A DNA stretch of 64,000 nt from Candidatus Nitrosocosmicus oleophilus (GCF_000802205.1 NZ_CP012850.1:1240001-1304000), one strand, 5' to 3'. Numbered from the stretch's first letter, positions 49,094-57,990 are shown. The notes: generated by a model from the sequence alone, not told the origin. Numbers and translations: made by a program.

Positions 49094-49768
49094 ATGAAAA
49101 CCCTTCAAATTGCTACCTTTGGTGACGATGATCAAGATGGAATTGCACTGGGGATTCGAAATTTTCCAATTCACCAACTCATATTAATATGCTACTCAAG
49201 CGATGAATCCAAAGCCATCGATTATTCAAAGAAGATTGAAACAATAATAGGTATCGGTTCAGAAATAATTCTTGTTGAGAAGGAAAACGTCGTAAAGGAT
49301 ACAATTGAAAGAGTTAATGAAGTATTATTAAAGAAAAGTATGGAATATCATCAGATCCTAATGAATGTAAGTTCTGGGGATAAATTGATCAGTTGTGCAG
49401 CACTCTCATCAGCATTTATTAATGGAATAAAGGCTTTTGCAATGGACCATGCTCATACAGTACCTCTGTTATTACCAGTACTAAAGTTTAGTTACAGTGA
49501 AATCATATCAGATACTAAAATAAAAATACTAAAAAGTATTGATAGTATAGGCGGAATGGTATCCAGCTTGGAAGAACTAGAACAAATTTCAGGTTATGGG
49601 AAACCTCTTTTAAGTTATCATGTTCAGGGTGGTAAGGAAAATAAAGGATTGGCAGACTTGGGATTGGTAGAAGTAGATAAGGGTGACAGAGGTAAAACAG
49701 TAATTAATATCACTACTTTAGGTAAGCTAATGGTTACATCTAACCTCGTAAATTCTTCTCAGCATTAA
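49094..49768 (+). CDS. CARF-winged-helix regulator (HFX_2341/Csa3-like)
   Basis: 224 residues. The N-terminal Rossmann-like CARF domain (about 1-130): ALGIRNFPIHQLILICYSSD, and the ligand-loop MNVSSGDKLISCAALSSAF (N-x-S-x-G-x-K). A C-terminal winged helix (about 150-220): MVSSLEELEQISGYGKPLLS and a Gly-rich basic wing KGDRGKTVINITTLGK. CARF domains sense cyclic oligoadenylates or related nucleotides. No CRISPR array or cas gene is in the window, so it is an orphan; a role in nucleotide second-messenger signalling outside CRISPR is possible (inference). Confidence 0.8.
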   Translation: MKTLQIATFGDDDQDGIALGIRNFPIHQLILICYSSDESKAIDYSKKIETIIGIGSEIILVEKENVVKDTIERVNEVLLKKSMEYHQILMNVSSGDKLISCAALSSAFINGIKAFAMDHAHTVPLLLPVLKFSYSEIISDTKIKILKSIDSIGGMVSSLEELEQISGYGKPLLSYHVQGGKENKGLADLGLVEVDKGDRGKTVINITTLGKLMVTSNLVNSSQH

Positions 49769-49811
49769 TATTATGTTAATCTCAAAAAATATGATAATCT
49801 GAGTTTCATGT

Positions 49812-49909
49812 GGGCTCGTAGCGCAGACTTTGTCTAATCAAAGGTGCATAATGGATAGCGCGGACGCCTCCTAAGCGTCAGGCCGAGGGTTCAAATCCCT
49901 CCGGGCCCG
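49812..49909 (+). tRNA. tRNA-Arg(CCU) with a 23-nt intron in the D-arm
   Basis: Acceptor GGGCTCG pairs with CGGGCCC (one G-U) and discriminator G; CCA is not encoded. Anticodon stem GACGC/GCGTC with loop CTCCTAA gives anticodon CCT (reads AGG). T-arm GAGGGTTCAAATCCCTC is perfect. Bases between the D-stem strands exceed the normal size: after TAGCGCA, 23 nt (49826-49848, GACTTTGTCTAATCAAAGGT+GCA) are extra; removal leaves a self-complementary GCGC/GCGC D-stem with loop A14 to A21 including GG. The extra segment folds as CTTTG/CAAAG with bulges, like an archaeal bulge-helix-bulge. Exact cut points are ambiguous by the repeated GCA. Confidence 0.93.
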
Positions 49910-50150
49910 TTTTGATTTACTTTAAAATATGGTTTTTACAAGAAAAGTAAATATAGCGTTACGATTTTGGTGGAACGAGATTTAGATCCTACACAACCAA
50001 AACTTTATTCTAGATATCTTACCTTTTCATATCTAAAATCTTTGCTCAAATGAATAAAAGATAAAAAAACTAATTGGTTAATTTGACCTGGAAGGCAAAA
50101 TATCGCTCTTTACCATTAACTATAAATAAGAAAAAATATTTGTTTCAGAT

Positions 50151-50750
50151 TCATACAGGATATGAATTTTCGCTTTTCCCATTTTTATTGATGATCAAAA
50201 TGTCTATCCCATCACCACTCGCAGAATCCCTTTGAATGGATGATCGAATGGATTTTAATGCTAGATTAGTCGCCTTCTCCTCATCAAGGTTTTCATTGAA
50301 CTCTGCATCCATTACTCCCAGTGCCATTTCAGCTCCAGTTCCTACTGCGGCATATCTATCTGGTAAAACTGAACCAAGTGGATCGAGAGTATAAATTTCT
50401 GGCTTGCCAGTTGTAACACCTCCAACTACAACCTGAGTCAATAAGGGGAAGTATCTCCTTTCAAACATTATAACGGACATCAATTTTGCAACCGAATTTG
50501 GTTCGACATTACGTCGGGTTTCCAATTTCCTGATTTTTGATAGAGCGCTTACCTGGCGTACTAGAACCTGCATGTCAGCAACCATGCCTGCACAAGCGGC
50601 ACCCACATGATCAGTAACATTAAATGTTTTTTTAGTATTTTTATTAACTACGAAATTGCCGTATGAAACTCTCTTTTCAGCAGCCAAAAGTACTCCATCA
50701 TTGTAAGTAATACCAACCGCTGTTGCTCCGGGCATAAATTGAAAAGCCAT
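50151..50750 (-). CDS. psmB: Proteasome beta subunit
   Basis: 199 residues. A very short propeptide (MAFQFMPGA) precedes the N-terminal nucleophile Thr in TAVGITYNDGVLLAAEKRVS; the catalytic Lys is in AAEKR. DRYAAVGTGAEMALGVMD and RDSASGDGIDILII carry the usual catalytic-support Asp/Ser positions. Here residue 2 of the mature chain is Ala rather than Thr (TA instead of the common TT). Forms the inner rings of the 20S proteasome, fed by PAN/CDC48 ATPases; the alpha subunit is not in the window. Confidence 0.95.
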   Translation of the reverse strand: MAFQFMPGATAVGITYNDGVLLAAEKRVSYGNFVVNKNTKKTFNVTDHVGAACAGMVADMQVLVRQVSALSKIRKLETRRNVEPNSVAKLMSVIMFERRYFPLLTQVVVGGVTTGKPEIYTLDPLGSVLPDRYAAVGTGAEMALGVMDAEFNENLDEEKATNLALKSIRSSIQRDSASGDGIDILIINKNGKSENSYPV

Positions 50751-50799
50751 TTAATAATTAAAAAAAAAGAGTTAGATTTAGTCGTTTCTATATGGGTGT

Positions 50800-52575
50800 C
50801 TACTTTTTCAACATTGAATAGTCATGAATCTTGATTGCCTCCGATATCAGCTTATTTTGAATTTCTAAGATGTCCTTTGCTTCTGGATATTTTGATCCGA
50901 CCACCACTTCTGCAACAATATTTGTTATGTGTCTGAATAGGAATTCATCGCCTCTTTGAGCTTCTACTTTGTATGTGGAATGAGCCTTGTTTACAAAGAC
51001 AATGTTTTCATTCGTAAAACTGTATCTCGGATCAGTTTCATCCTCGTAGGGGATTACCTTGTATCCTATTTTTTTTAGCGTGAACGTTTTTTTGAGAATA
51101 GGCTTTCTAATAGTTTTTCGAATCATCCCGTCATTGCTATTAGAGAGGTTGCCTCTGTAATCATTACTTGAAACTTGTGAATATGCCTTATCTTTATTGG
51201 CAGGATCGTTGAGGGCAAATTCATTTGCTGAATTCGAGATTTCAGTACTGCTTAAAATCTTACCCCTATTGTCTATATAATTGTCTGATGAATAGGTCTT
51301 TGTAGTTTTCTTTCCATTCAAATCATCAAGATCTGAATCGAATTTTCGTTTGCTGTTGTCATCCTCGTTCTCTACATCATTATTCCCATCTACTTGTGTC
51401 AAGGTAAAAGATACATTATCGGTTCTATCATTATCATGTCCATGAATTGAATACGGATTGGATGTGAGATTATCATTTGTGTGACTCGAGTCATCTGTTC
51501 CGTTCTCACCAGCTGGGGATGAAACCTCAACCGATTCAAATCCTTGAATCTCTTCCACAGGTTCAAGGGTTTCCAAAACAGCTTGACCCATAACTTTATC
51601 AATTTCCTTATAAATTTTTGATTCTTCCCTTGTGATAAGGACATCTTCATATTCTGTTAGGCTTGGAAGTACCTGATCAATTATGAAGGTTTTTACATTT
51701 TGATTAAAAGCGTTATAGGTATCATTTTCAATTAAAGCCGATTTATCTGCAAATCTGGATGTAAGTTCGTCGCATTTTACATATCCTGTAACTCGGCTAA
51801 GCTTGTTGTCAAATCCAAATGTGCTCCTCAGAACCACGTGATTACCTACCATTATTGCTATTCCTTTCTCGTCTTGTCCCAGAGGCCTTCTCGCAATAAT
51901 TATTTCACCGGTGGTTCTTGGATTATCTAAATTTACATCTAGCTTGTAACCTTGAATATCTGGCGAGCGTATTATTTGGGAATCGGACATATCCCATTCT
52001 TTAATATTGTTAGCAGATTTGATATACACTTCAAATAGTGGATATTTTAAAATGGAGAGTTTCTTAATCTCTTTTGAAAGTTTGTTTATGTCAATGCTAA
52101 TTTTAGATCCTATCAACAAGATCTCGGTACCATTTCTACCGAGTTTTGGCTCTCTTATCTCACGTAATTTTGCTTTTCCAGTAATCAGCTCTTCCAATGT
52201 ATTCCCATCAATAGTGATAGTTTTGTTAAAATCGTCTAACCTAGTTTTGATTTTCATTTGATCAAACGAAGTCAAAAAGGACAATCGCCCAGTACCATAT
52301 CTTCCCGTTCTTAATCTTTTCAATTTTGGTGAAAGGATCTCTTCAGCCTTATGAGGCGAGCCTAATATCAAAAACTTGTCCATTGAATTGGAGTTCATCC
52401 CTGCGTTATCTTCAATTACCACGTTACCGTTGTTTAGCACTGTTACAAGAACATTCGTTGCATCCTCGTCAAAGGCGTTTTCAATAAGTTCTCTCACTAT
52501 TTCATAGGGAGATATCCACGTTTTCGTGGCAAACTCTCTAAAAAATGATGGATGAACTTTTAATTCCATAGTCAA
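50800..52575 (-). CDS. GHKL ATPase (MutL/MORC/Hsp90-like) with long disordered middle
   Basis: 591 residues. Bergerat fold: ELIENAFDEDAT (N box), IEDNAGMNSNSM (G1) and GRYGTGRLSFLTSFDQ (G2). The transducer-like part runs to about residue 345. A long polar, low-complexity stretch (about 345-500, with NDVENEDDNSKRKFD) follows, then a C-terminal domain (about 505-591: RKPILKKTFTLKKIGYKVIP). DNA repair, chromatin or chaperone roles are all possible. It lies 49 bp upstream of psmB on the same strand and may be transcribed with it. Confidence 0.75.
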   Translation of the reverse strand: MTMELKVHPSFFREFATKTWISPYEIVRELIENAFDEDATNVLVTVLNNGNVVIEDNAGMNSNSMDKFLILGSPHKAEEILSPKLKRLRTGRYGTGRLSFLTSFDQMKIKTRLDDFNKTITIDGNTLEELITGKAKLREIREPKLGRNGTEILLIGSKISIDINKLSKEIKKLSILKYPLFEVYIKSANNIKEWDMSDSQIIRSPDIQGYKLDVNLDNPRTTGEIIIARRPLGQDEKGIAIMVGNHVVLRSTFGFDNKLSRVTGYVKCDELTSRFADKSALIENDTYNAFNQNVKTFIIDQVLPSLTEYEDVLITREESKIYKEIDKVMGQAVLETLEPVEEIQGFESVEVSSPAGENGTDDSSHTNDNLTSNPYSIHGHDNDRTDNVSFTLTQVDGNNDVENEDDNSKRKFDSDLDDLNGKKTTKTYSSDNYIDNRGKILSSTEISNSANEFALNDPANKDKAYSQVSSNDYRGNLSNSNDGMIRKTIRKPILKKTFTLKKIGYKVIPYEDETDPRYSFTNENIVFVNKAHSTYKVEAQRGDEFLFRHITNIVAEVVVGSKYPEAKDILEIQNKLISEAIKIHDYSMLKK

Positions 52576-52671
52576 TATATTTTAGTTTTTAGTAGAAGAT
52601 TATTTAAATAAATATTAAAAATTAGTTGACTAAATTCCTAAATTTTTTTGACAAGCTTATGAGCTGCGATT

Positions 52672-52869
52672 CTAAGTTGAAACAGTGTGAGTAAAGCCAA
52701 GAATTATGGCCTTTGGAATTAAGTCTACTAAACCTAGGGTTATTTTAGGCGGATGAGTTTCGATGAATGGATGTACCGTTGTATAATAAATTAACAAAAC
52801 TGGAACTGCAGCACATCCTGCTATAGTTAAAAGGATTAGCCAAGTAGCTGTCATCTTTCCCGTAAGCAT
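52672..52869 (-). CDS. Small two-span membrane protein, 65 residues
   Basis: Hydrophobic segments TATWLILLTIAGCAAVPVLL and KITLGLVDLIPKAIILGF; His/Pro-rich loop between (HPFIETHPPK). Unrecognised. The frame is compact and the membrane pattern convincing, but the size keeps confidence modest. Confidence 0.55.
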   Translation of the reverse strand: MLTGKMTATWLILLTIAGCAAVPVLLIYYTTVHPFIETHPPKITLGLVDLIPKAIILGFTHTVST

Positions 52870-52931
52870 GTCATTTTAAAAATGGTTAGGATATATAAAG
52901 ATAAAGTCTTTATTCGTAGTATTAAAGAATT

Positions 52932-53444
52932 TCATAGCCGAAAGGAAATTTCCTTAAAGGCATTCCAGAATTTGTCACCGACATAGTGGAGATTGTTTAT
53001 GATCTGTCCCTTTTGTAATTCTTTGGCGTTAATGCTGTCCTCCAGTGCTATACCAACAGATAAATATTTTCCATATTTTTCTTCCTTTACTACTACTATG
53101 TCATTTTTCTTGAATTCACCAAACTCTACTATACCTGGACGCAAAACCTTTGCTCCATTACATATGAACTTTATAGAACCCGAGTCTACAATTACTGAAG
53201 GGAATTTTTCCAGGACTTCGGTTCTCCCCAAAAAAGGCAGTATAATTTCCTCAGAAATGAAAACTGCAACAAGGGAATCGATAACCAAGATACTCTTATT
53301 TTCTTCAATTTCAAAAACTTTTATATTCTTAGTTTTGGGAATAGATATCTTATCCTCCCAGCCGATCCCTATTGTTTTGAGTATTTTCTCCGTATCTTTC
53401 TTGGATATCACATACGTCTTCAAACAGCTTATTGAAATCGTCAT
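52932..53444 (-). CDS. PUA-domain RNA-binding protein (MCT-1/Tma20-like)
   Basis: 170 residues. An N-terminal DUF1947-like domain (about 1-80: KTIGIGWEDKISIPKTKN, DSLVAVFISEEIILPFL) and a C-terminal PUA domain (about 85-165) with SVIVDSGSIKFICNGAKVLR PGIVEFG-type strands, and EEKYGKYLSVGIA. Homologues in eukaryotes (MCT-1) act in translation re-initiation and recycling. Single gene. Confidence 0.8.
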   Translation of the reverse strand: MTISISCLKTYVISKKDTEKILKTIGIGWEDKISIPKTKNIKVFEIEENKSILVIDSLVAVFISEEIILPFLGRTEVLEKFPSVIVDSGSIKFICNGAKVLRPGIVEFGEFKKNDIVVVKEEKYGKYLSVGIALEDSINAKELQKGQIINNLHYVGDKFWNAFKEISFRL

Positions 53445-53502
53445 AGATAATAAAGTTGTATAACTATTGATAATAGATCTCTTGCGTAATCAACAGGGAT
53501 TA

Positions 53503-54117
53503 ATCATATCTTCTAGCCATTATCATCCATCTAATAACTAACAGGTATTCATTATCCTTTAGTTTACCATTGCTGACACTATATCTGAAACTCCCTCATA
53601 CTTTCTTAACCTATTCCTAAGCACATCATACATTATCCTGTGCTTTTTTATCCCTGCAGATGACATGGCATGACATGACATGTTCTACCACTATTCTTTT
53701 TGCAGAATGGTTCTTGTTGTACTCTTTTTCTGTTCTGCAACTAGCTCGCAACCTTTTTCCTTCTTGATAGGTAATGATGATTTTTGTTGAGGAAAGTTTT
53801 TTCCACTCCTAGAAAGCCAAGGTCAAACATAAAACCTGTCAAGACATAGGTGAGGTACTTAGACGATAGTATACCAAGACCATGATGATAACCCCTATCT
53901 TTAACATCCAGTTTGAAACGTCGTCTACCAGCACCAGCACCAAATAGCTCTTTCTCTCTATTTCTCTTATTGTGAGATAAGCTCTTTATCTCGTGTTTTG
54001 GATAGGATATTCGATATCACTTTATGAATTTCATCAAGCTGCTTGACTGAAAGACCGGTGAATGACTTAAAAAGTGTTGATTTCCTGGATAACCTACGGT
54101 GGGATAACAAATGGAAA
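53503..54117 (-). pseudogene. Transposase remnant (DDE_Tnp_4/IS5-like)
   Basis: Read on the minus strand, successive frames give LSRKSTLFKSFTGLSVKQL and DEIHKVISNILSKTRDKELI, then a stop; next, in another frame, NREKELFGAGAGRRRFKLDV ... LTYVLTGFMFDLGFLGVEK; then, after another stop and shift, EKEYNKNHSAKRIVVEHV. These are the N-terminal helix-turn-helix, the LTGF-x-F region and the C-terminal R-x3-E-H region of IS5-like transposases. The join MFDL/GFLGVEK shows loss of the central domain with the first catalytic Asp. Stops, two frame changes and this deletion make it non-functional. Confidence 0.8.
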
Positions 54118-54159
54118 CGACATCTTTACATAAGATGTACAGAAATAAAGCTGTTTTCG

Positions 54160-54181
54160 ACTAATTACACAAAAGAGATCT
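54160..54181. repeat. 22-bp direct repeat, copy 1 (IS right end)
   Basis: Sequence ACTAATTACACAAAAGAGAT plus CT; identical copy at 54509-54530. This copy is the right terminal repeat of the decayed IS. Confidence 0.9.
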
Positions 54182-54508
54182 TTTTATCTTTTATAACTTG
54201 ATTAACATACTACAATAGTATATAGTCACAATCTGGTGGTGGTCGTTGGATTGAGTCTTTTTATCAATAGTAGAAATTAATTTTGCATTTATGAGACAGA
54301 TTAACCTGTGTCACTTGAGACACATTCGTTTAATTAATTTCCCTTAAAATATCTATATACGATTCGACTTATATGCAAATCACAAGGTCAGTCAACATAT
54401 TCAACCTCATTTGTAAGACAAATATCGTTTAATTTTTCTTCTTGTACTATCTTTAAAATAAATTAGAGACCTGCGATATATTCACACATCTTTTCAAAAG
54501 GTGTTTGT
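54182..54508. other. 327-bp gap between two identical IS-end repeats
   Basis: AT-rich, no ORF with coding character and no transposase fragments that I can see. It may be host DNA between two insertion remnants. Confidence 0.4.
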
Positions 54509-54530
54509 ACTAATTACACAAAAGAGATCT
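54509..54530. repeat. 22-bp direct repeat, copy 2 (solo IS end)
   Basis: Exact copy, same orientation, of the repeat at 54160-54181, with no transposase beside it. Probably the solitary terminal repeat of another, otherwise deleted copy of the same IS. Confidence 0.85.
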
Positions 54531-54719
54531 CATCTATTAGTGATTATTGGGTATTGTTTATCACTTATTGCATCATAATCATATTTTGACATATTTAACG
54601 AATCTAGGAGTAGATATCTTGTAGTCTACATGTCCCTTTTTTTAGATACTTAACCTTAGTCCTCAAATTGGAAAAAAAATTTTTATAAATAATTAGACCG
54701 TACATTAAGTCTAATTGAG

Positions 54720-55010
54720 ATGAGTGAATCACCCGTTACGAAATATGAGGTTCCAATAAAGCAGGTGGAAAAAACCTTGAAAATAAGTGATAGAGCAAAA
54801 GCTGAGCTAAAGAGCTCAGGCATGATGGATGATAAGGGTAAACTAAAACTAAAGGGTGTTAGTCCAAAAATGTTAAAAAGAATGAAGCTAGAATCGATAG
54901 ATTGTCCTGTATTCAAACAGGAACTTGGCTTTGTACAATGCTACGTTTGTAGCAATTTTCATAGTAGAATTAGTGGTGTAGTTTATTGCAAGGGTGACCC
55001 ATTGGAATAG
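54720..55010 (+). CDS. Conserved-looking Cys-containing hypothetical protein, 96 residues
   Basis: Lys-rich N-terminal helix (KQVEKTLKISDRAKAELKSS) and a Cys-rich end: CPVF ... CYVCSNFHSR ... YCKGDPLE, enough for one zinc site (C-x~16-C-x2-C-x~13-C). It precedes proS by 78 bp on the same strand. Family not recognised; a ribosome- or RNA-linked role would suit the neighbourhood. Confidence 0.7.
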   Translation: MSESPVTKYEVPIKQVEKTLKISDRAKAELKSSGMMDDKGKLKLKGVSPKMLKRMKLESIDCPVFKQELGFVQCYVCSNFHSRISGVVYCKGDPLE

Positions 55011-55088
55011 TCTAGTTATTTTTTCTATTGCCCTTGTAATAACAGCATAAGCTTCATAAATAGAAATCCATAGCTATCTTTTGATTAA

Positions 55089-56573
55089 TTGTCTCAGAAA
55101 ATCAGTAAGGAATTTGGTATTAGTGTGAAAAAAGATGAAAACTTTAGCGAATGGTATTCACAAATAGTTGAAAAGGCAGGGTTAGCGGATTACATCTCTG
55201 CAAAAGGTTTCATTGTCCTCAGACCATATGGTTTTGCTATCTGGGACCTCATTAGGATCTATTTAGATCAAAAATTCAAAGAGACAGGACACCTTAATGG
55301 ATTCTTACCTTGCTTAATACCTGAAAGTCTGTTGAACAAAGAGGAAAAGCATTTCAAAGGATTCAATCCCGAAGTCTTTTGGGTAACATCGTCTGGTGAT
55401 TCTCTGTTGAATGAAAAATTAGCGTTACGACCCACCTCTGAGGCTCTACTTTATTCAATATTTCCCAAATGGATATCTAGTTATCGAGATCTTCCACTTA
55501 AAATGAATTTTTGGAACACTGCATTGAGAGCTGAGATAAAGTCCACAAAACCCTTCATACGAAATTCAGAATTTTTGTGGCAAGAAGGTCATACGGCTCA
55601 CGCTGACAAAAAAGAGGCAGAGGTAGAAGTCATGACAATTTTGTATCTTTATAAACATTTTATTGAAAAAGTCCTTTCAATTCCTACAATATCTGGATAT
55701 AAAAGCAATAAAGAGAAATTTGTTGGTGCAGATTATACTACTGCATTGGAGGGAATGATGCCTGATGGAAAAGCACTACAACTTGGAACCTCTCATAACC
55801 TGGGTTTAAATTTTTCACAACCGTTTGAAATAAAATTTTTGAACAAGAATAATAATGAGGATTTTGTTTGGCAAACTTCTTGGGGTATATCGTGGAGATT
55901 GATTGGAGCCTTAATAATGGTCCATGGGGATGACAAAGGTTTGATATTACCCCCAATCGTTGCTCCGATCCAAATTATTATTATTCCAATTTACAAAGAT
56001 GTGAACGAACATTTAGTCAAAGACCATGCTAATAGACTTAGAGATAGTTTAGTATCTTTAGGCTACAGGGTTTTTGTAGATGAACGAGATGAGTTTACCG
56101 CTGGATGGAAATATAATGAATGGGAAATGAAGGGGGTCCCTGTCCGAATAAATATTGGACAAAGAGATATTGAAAGCAATAATGTGGAGGTAGTGAGAAG
56201 AGATAATAGACAAAAAAGCATTGTCCCTATGGACAATTTGAGTAAAGAAATCGAGAAAATTTTTCAAAGTTTGCAATCCGATTTATATTGCAAGGCAGAA
56301 ACCTTTCTTAAAGAGAAAACAAAGATCATAACAAATTTTGACGATTTCAAGGGGATTTTGGATGGTCATTCCGGTTTTATTGTGACTGGGTGGTGTGGTA
56401 ATGAAGACTGCGAAGTTAGGGTTAAGGAGGATACTGGAGCAGACATTAGGGTAATCCCTTTCGATTCAAAAGACCTCCCAACCGGACCCAATACGACAAA
56501 TGACGTAATTAGGGATTGTATTTATTGCAGAAAAAAGGCAAATAAGATAGTTATCTTTGCAAAAGCATATTGA
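55089..56573 (+). CDS. proS: Prolyl-tRNA synthetase, archaeal/eukaryotic type
   Basis: 494 residues, class II aminoacyl-tRNA synthetase; charges tRNA-Pro. Motif 2 region KMNFWNTALRAEIKSTKPFI, RPTSEALLYSIFPKW, LWQEGHTAHA, TSHNLGLNFSQPFEI and motif 3 SWRLIGALIMVHGDDKGLIL. The anticodon-binding domain starts at PIQIIIIPIYKD, and a C-terminal zinc domain has WCGNEDCEVRV ... CIYCRKKANKI. No bacterial editing insertion. It ends in Tyr as usual. Start TTG 55089. Confidence 0.96.
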   Translation: MSQKISKEFGISVKKDENFSEWYSQIVEKAGLADYISAKGFIVLRPYGFAIWDLIRIYLDQKFKETGHLNGFLPCLIPESLLNKEEKHFKGFNPEVFWVTSSGDSLLNEKLALRPTSEALLYSIFPKWISSYRDLPLKMNFWNTALRAEIKSTKPFIRNSEFLWQEGHTAHADKKEAEVEVMTILYLYKHFIEKVLSIPTISGYKSNKEKFVGADYTTALEGMMPDGKALQLGTSHNLGLNFSQPFEIKFLNKNNNEDFVWQTSWGISWRLIGALIMVHGDDKGLILPPIVAPIQIIIIPIYKDVNEHLVKDHANRLRDSLVSLGYRVFVDERDEFTAGWKYNEWEMKGVPVRINIGQRDIESNNVEVVRRDNRQKSIVPMDNLSKEIEKIFQSLQSDLYCKAETFLKEKTKIITNFDDFKGILDGHSGFIVTGWCGNEDCEVRVKEDTGADIRVIPFDSKDLPTGPNTTNDVIRDCIYCRKKANKIVIFAKAY

Positions 56574-56678
56574 TGCAATACTCTGCTTCGAATTATTCAA
56601 CGGGGATGAAATAAGGGATAATTAAAATTTAAACAGAATGTTTATGTAAGGTTTAAAATCCAAATTATTTATTACAAG

Positions 56679-57299
56679 TTGTCAAAGAAGAACAAGGATA
56701 ACAAGAGGAAAGATATCAAGATAATCATAATCATTGTTGTAGTATTTGCTATAGCCTTTATTTCTATTAGGACTCTATTGGCCGATTCTAATCCTTTTTA
56801 TGTAGTGGCAAGTGGTAGCATGATCCCTGTACTCAACATAAACGATCTGATAATAGTTTGGGAGAAAGACAATAGCACCTTTGCTAATGCGAATATAGGG
56901 GATATCATCGTTTTTAAAGCCCCGGATCCAGCGGAAGAAAATAAGACTATTGTGCATCGGGTATCAGCTATCATTGAGAAGGGAAATAATTTGACCGGAA
57001 ACGTGATCCTTTGTGCTCCTATTGCCATAAATGAAGTCATACAGGAAAAAACAATTCTGACAAAGGGAGATGCAAATGAATGTTCTATTCCTGGAATAGA
57101 TTTTCCGATAACAGAAGAGAACTATGTAGGGAAGGTCATCTATACAATCCCACAAGTGGGTATCATACCTCAGGTATTAAAACCCCCTGTAAACTATATT
57201 ATAATGGCTGTAATAGCTGGATTATTGATATACTCATTCATTCGTGGAGGTAAAAAGGATAAACAGGAAGAGGAGAAAGAAAAATTAAAAGATGAGTGA
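56679..57299 (+). CDS. Archaeal signal peptidase I (S26B)
   Basis: 206 residues. One N-terminal membrane span (KIIIIIVVVFAIAFISIRTL), the nucleophile Ser in VASGSMIPVLN, then IGDIIVFKAPDP and the general-base His in KTIVHRVSA (His replaces bacterial Lys in archaeal/ER enzymes), the Asp in LTKGDANECSIPG, and a C-terminal span (YIIMAVIAGLLIYSFIRGG). It removes export signals such as those on the genes at 6959, 19434, 44985 and 60282. Overlaps the tsr3 gene by 8 bp. Start TTG. Confidence 0.93.
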   Translation: MSKKNKDNKRKDIKIIIIIVVVFAIAFISIRTLLADSNPFYVVASGSMIPVLNINDLIIVWEKDNSTFANANIGDIIVFKAPDPAEENKTIVHRVSAIIEKGNNLTGNVILCAPIAINEVIQEKTILTKGDANECSIPGIDFPITEENYVGKVIYTIPQVGIIPQVLKPPVNYIIMAVIAGLLIYSFIRGGKKDKQEEEKEKLKDE

Positions 57300-57822
57300 A
57301 TCCAGTGCGATACCTTTAGAATTGGCTGTACTTATGTATAGGCAGGATGATCCAAACAAGTGTACAGCATCGCGACTTGTAAAATTTAAGATGGCTAAGG
57401 AAGTAAGGAGGGTTCCTATTACATTTTTGGTACTAAATCCTTTCGCTGAAAAAATGGTTACCCCTAATGATATGAAAAAATTTAGAGGCATTTGCGCTAT
57501 TGATTGCTCCTGGAAATTAGCAACACAGGTAATTAACACGTCAAAAAAATTCTTTAATAATAGAAAGCTTCCTGCCTTATTGGCCGGAAATCCTACCAAT
57601 TATGCCAAATTAGGAATGCTTTCAACGGTTGAAGCCATATCTGCAGCATTGTATATTTTGAATTACAAGGAAATGGCTAGAGAAATCTTGAATAAATTTA
57701 AGTGGGGGCATACATTTATGGATTTAAATTCCGAAATCTTGGAAGATTATTCTCATGCACTAGGACAAGATGAGATAATAACGATTGAAAAGGATTACTT
57801 TCCACACATTTTCAACTCCTGA
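57292..57822 (+). CDS. tsr3: Tsr3 rRNA aminocarboxypropyltransferase
   Basis: 176 residues matching Tsr3 (DUF367), which transfers the aminocarboxypropyl group of SAM to a small-subunit rRNA pseudouridine (or N1-methylpseudouridine). Visible: MYRQDDPNKCTASRLVKF, LVLNPFAEK, AIDCSWKLATQ, RKLPALLAGNPTNYAKLGML, STVEAISAALYILNY. Start ATG overlaps the end of the signal peptidase gene, so co-translation is likely. Pairs with other RNA genes nearby. Confidence 0.88.
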   Translation: MSESSAIPLELAVLMYRQDDPNKCTASRLVKFKMAKEVRRVPITFLVLNPFAEKMVTPNDMKKFRGICAIDCSWKLATQVINTSKKFFNNRKLPALLAGNPTNYAKLGMLSTVEAISAALYILNYKEMAREILNKFKWGHTFMDLNSEILEDYSHALGQDEIITIEKDYFPHIFNS

Positions 57823-57990
57823 TAACAAATTCTACAAAAAGACTGTATTAAAAAACCAAATTACACGGCGGATAATTTCATTAATACAAGTTAAGTGAGC
57901 GATTCAAAAATGTTTCAATACCACGATTATTGGACTTGGAAAAAAGTATTGTAATATCATGTTCAATCAGAAAAAATATCCAAAAGACGA

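Larger units (their letters stand above)
53475..54181 (-). mobile_element. Decayed IS5-like insertion sequence
   Basis: About 700 bp bounded by imperfect inverted ends: AGATCTCTTGCGTAATCA at 53475-53492 and ACTAATTACACAAAAGAGAT+CT at 54160-54181 (reverse complement AGATCTCTTTTGTGTAATTA), matching apart from a 2-nt gap and two changes. The interior holds broken transposase coding sequence on the minus strand. The element is shorter than a full IS5-type copy (about 1 kb) because of an internal deletion. Confidence 0.8.

Noticed and set aside
53661-53696. Short CATGACATG tandem repeats
   Set aside because: They are a small local duplication inside the transposase remnant, not an independent element.
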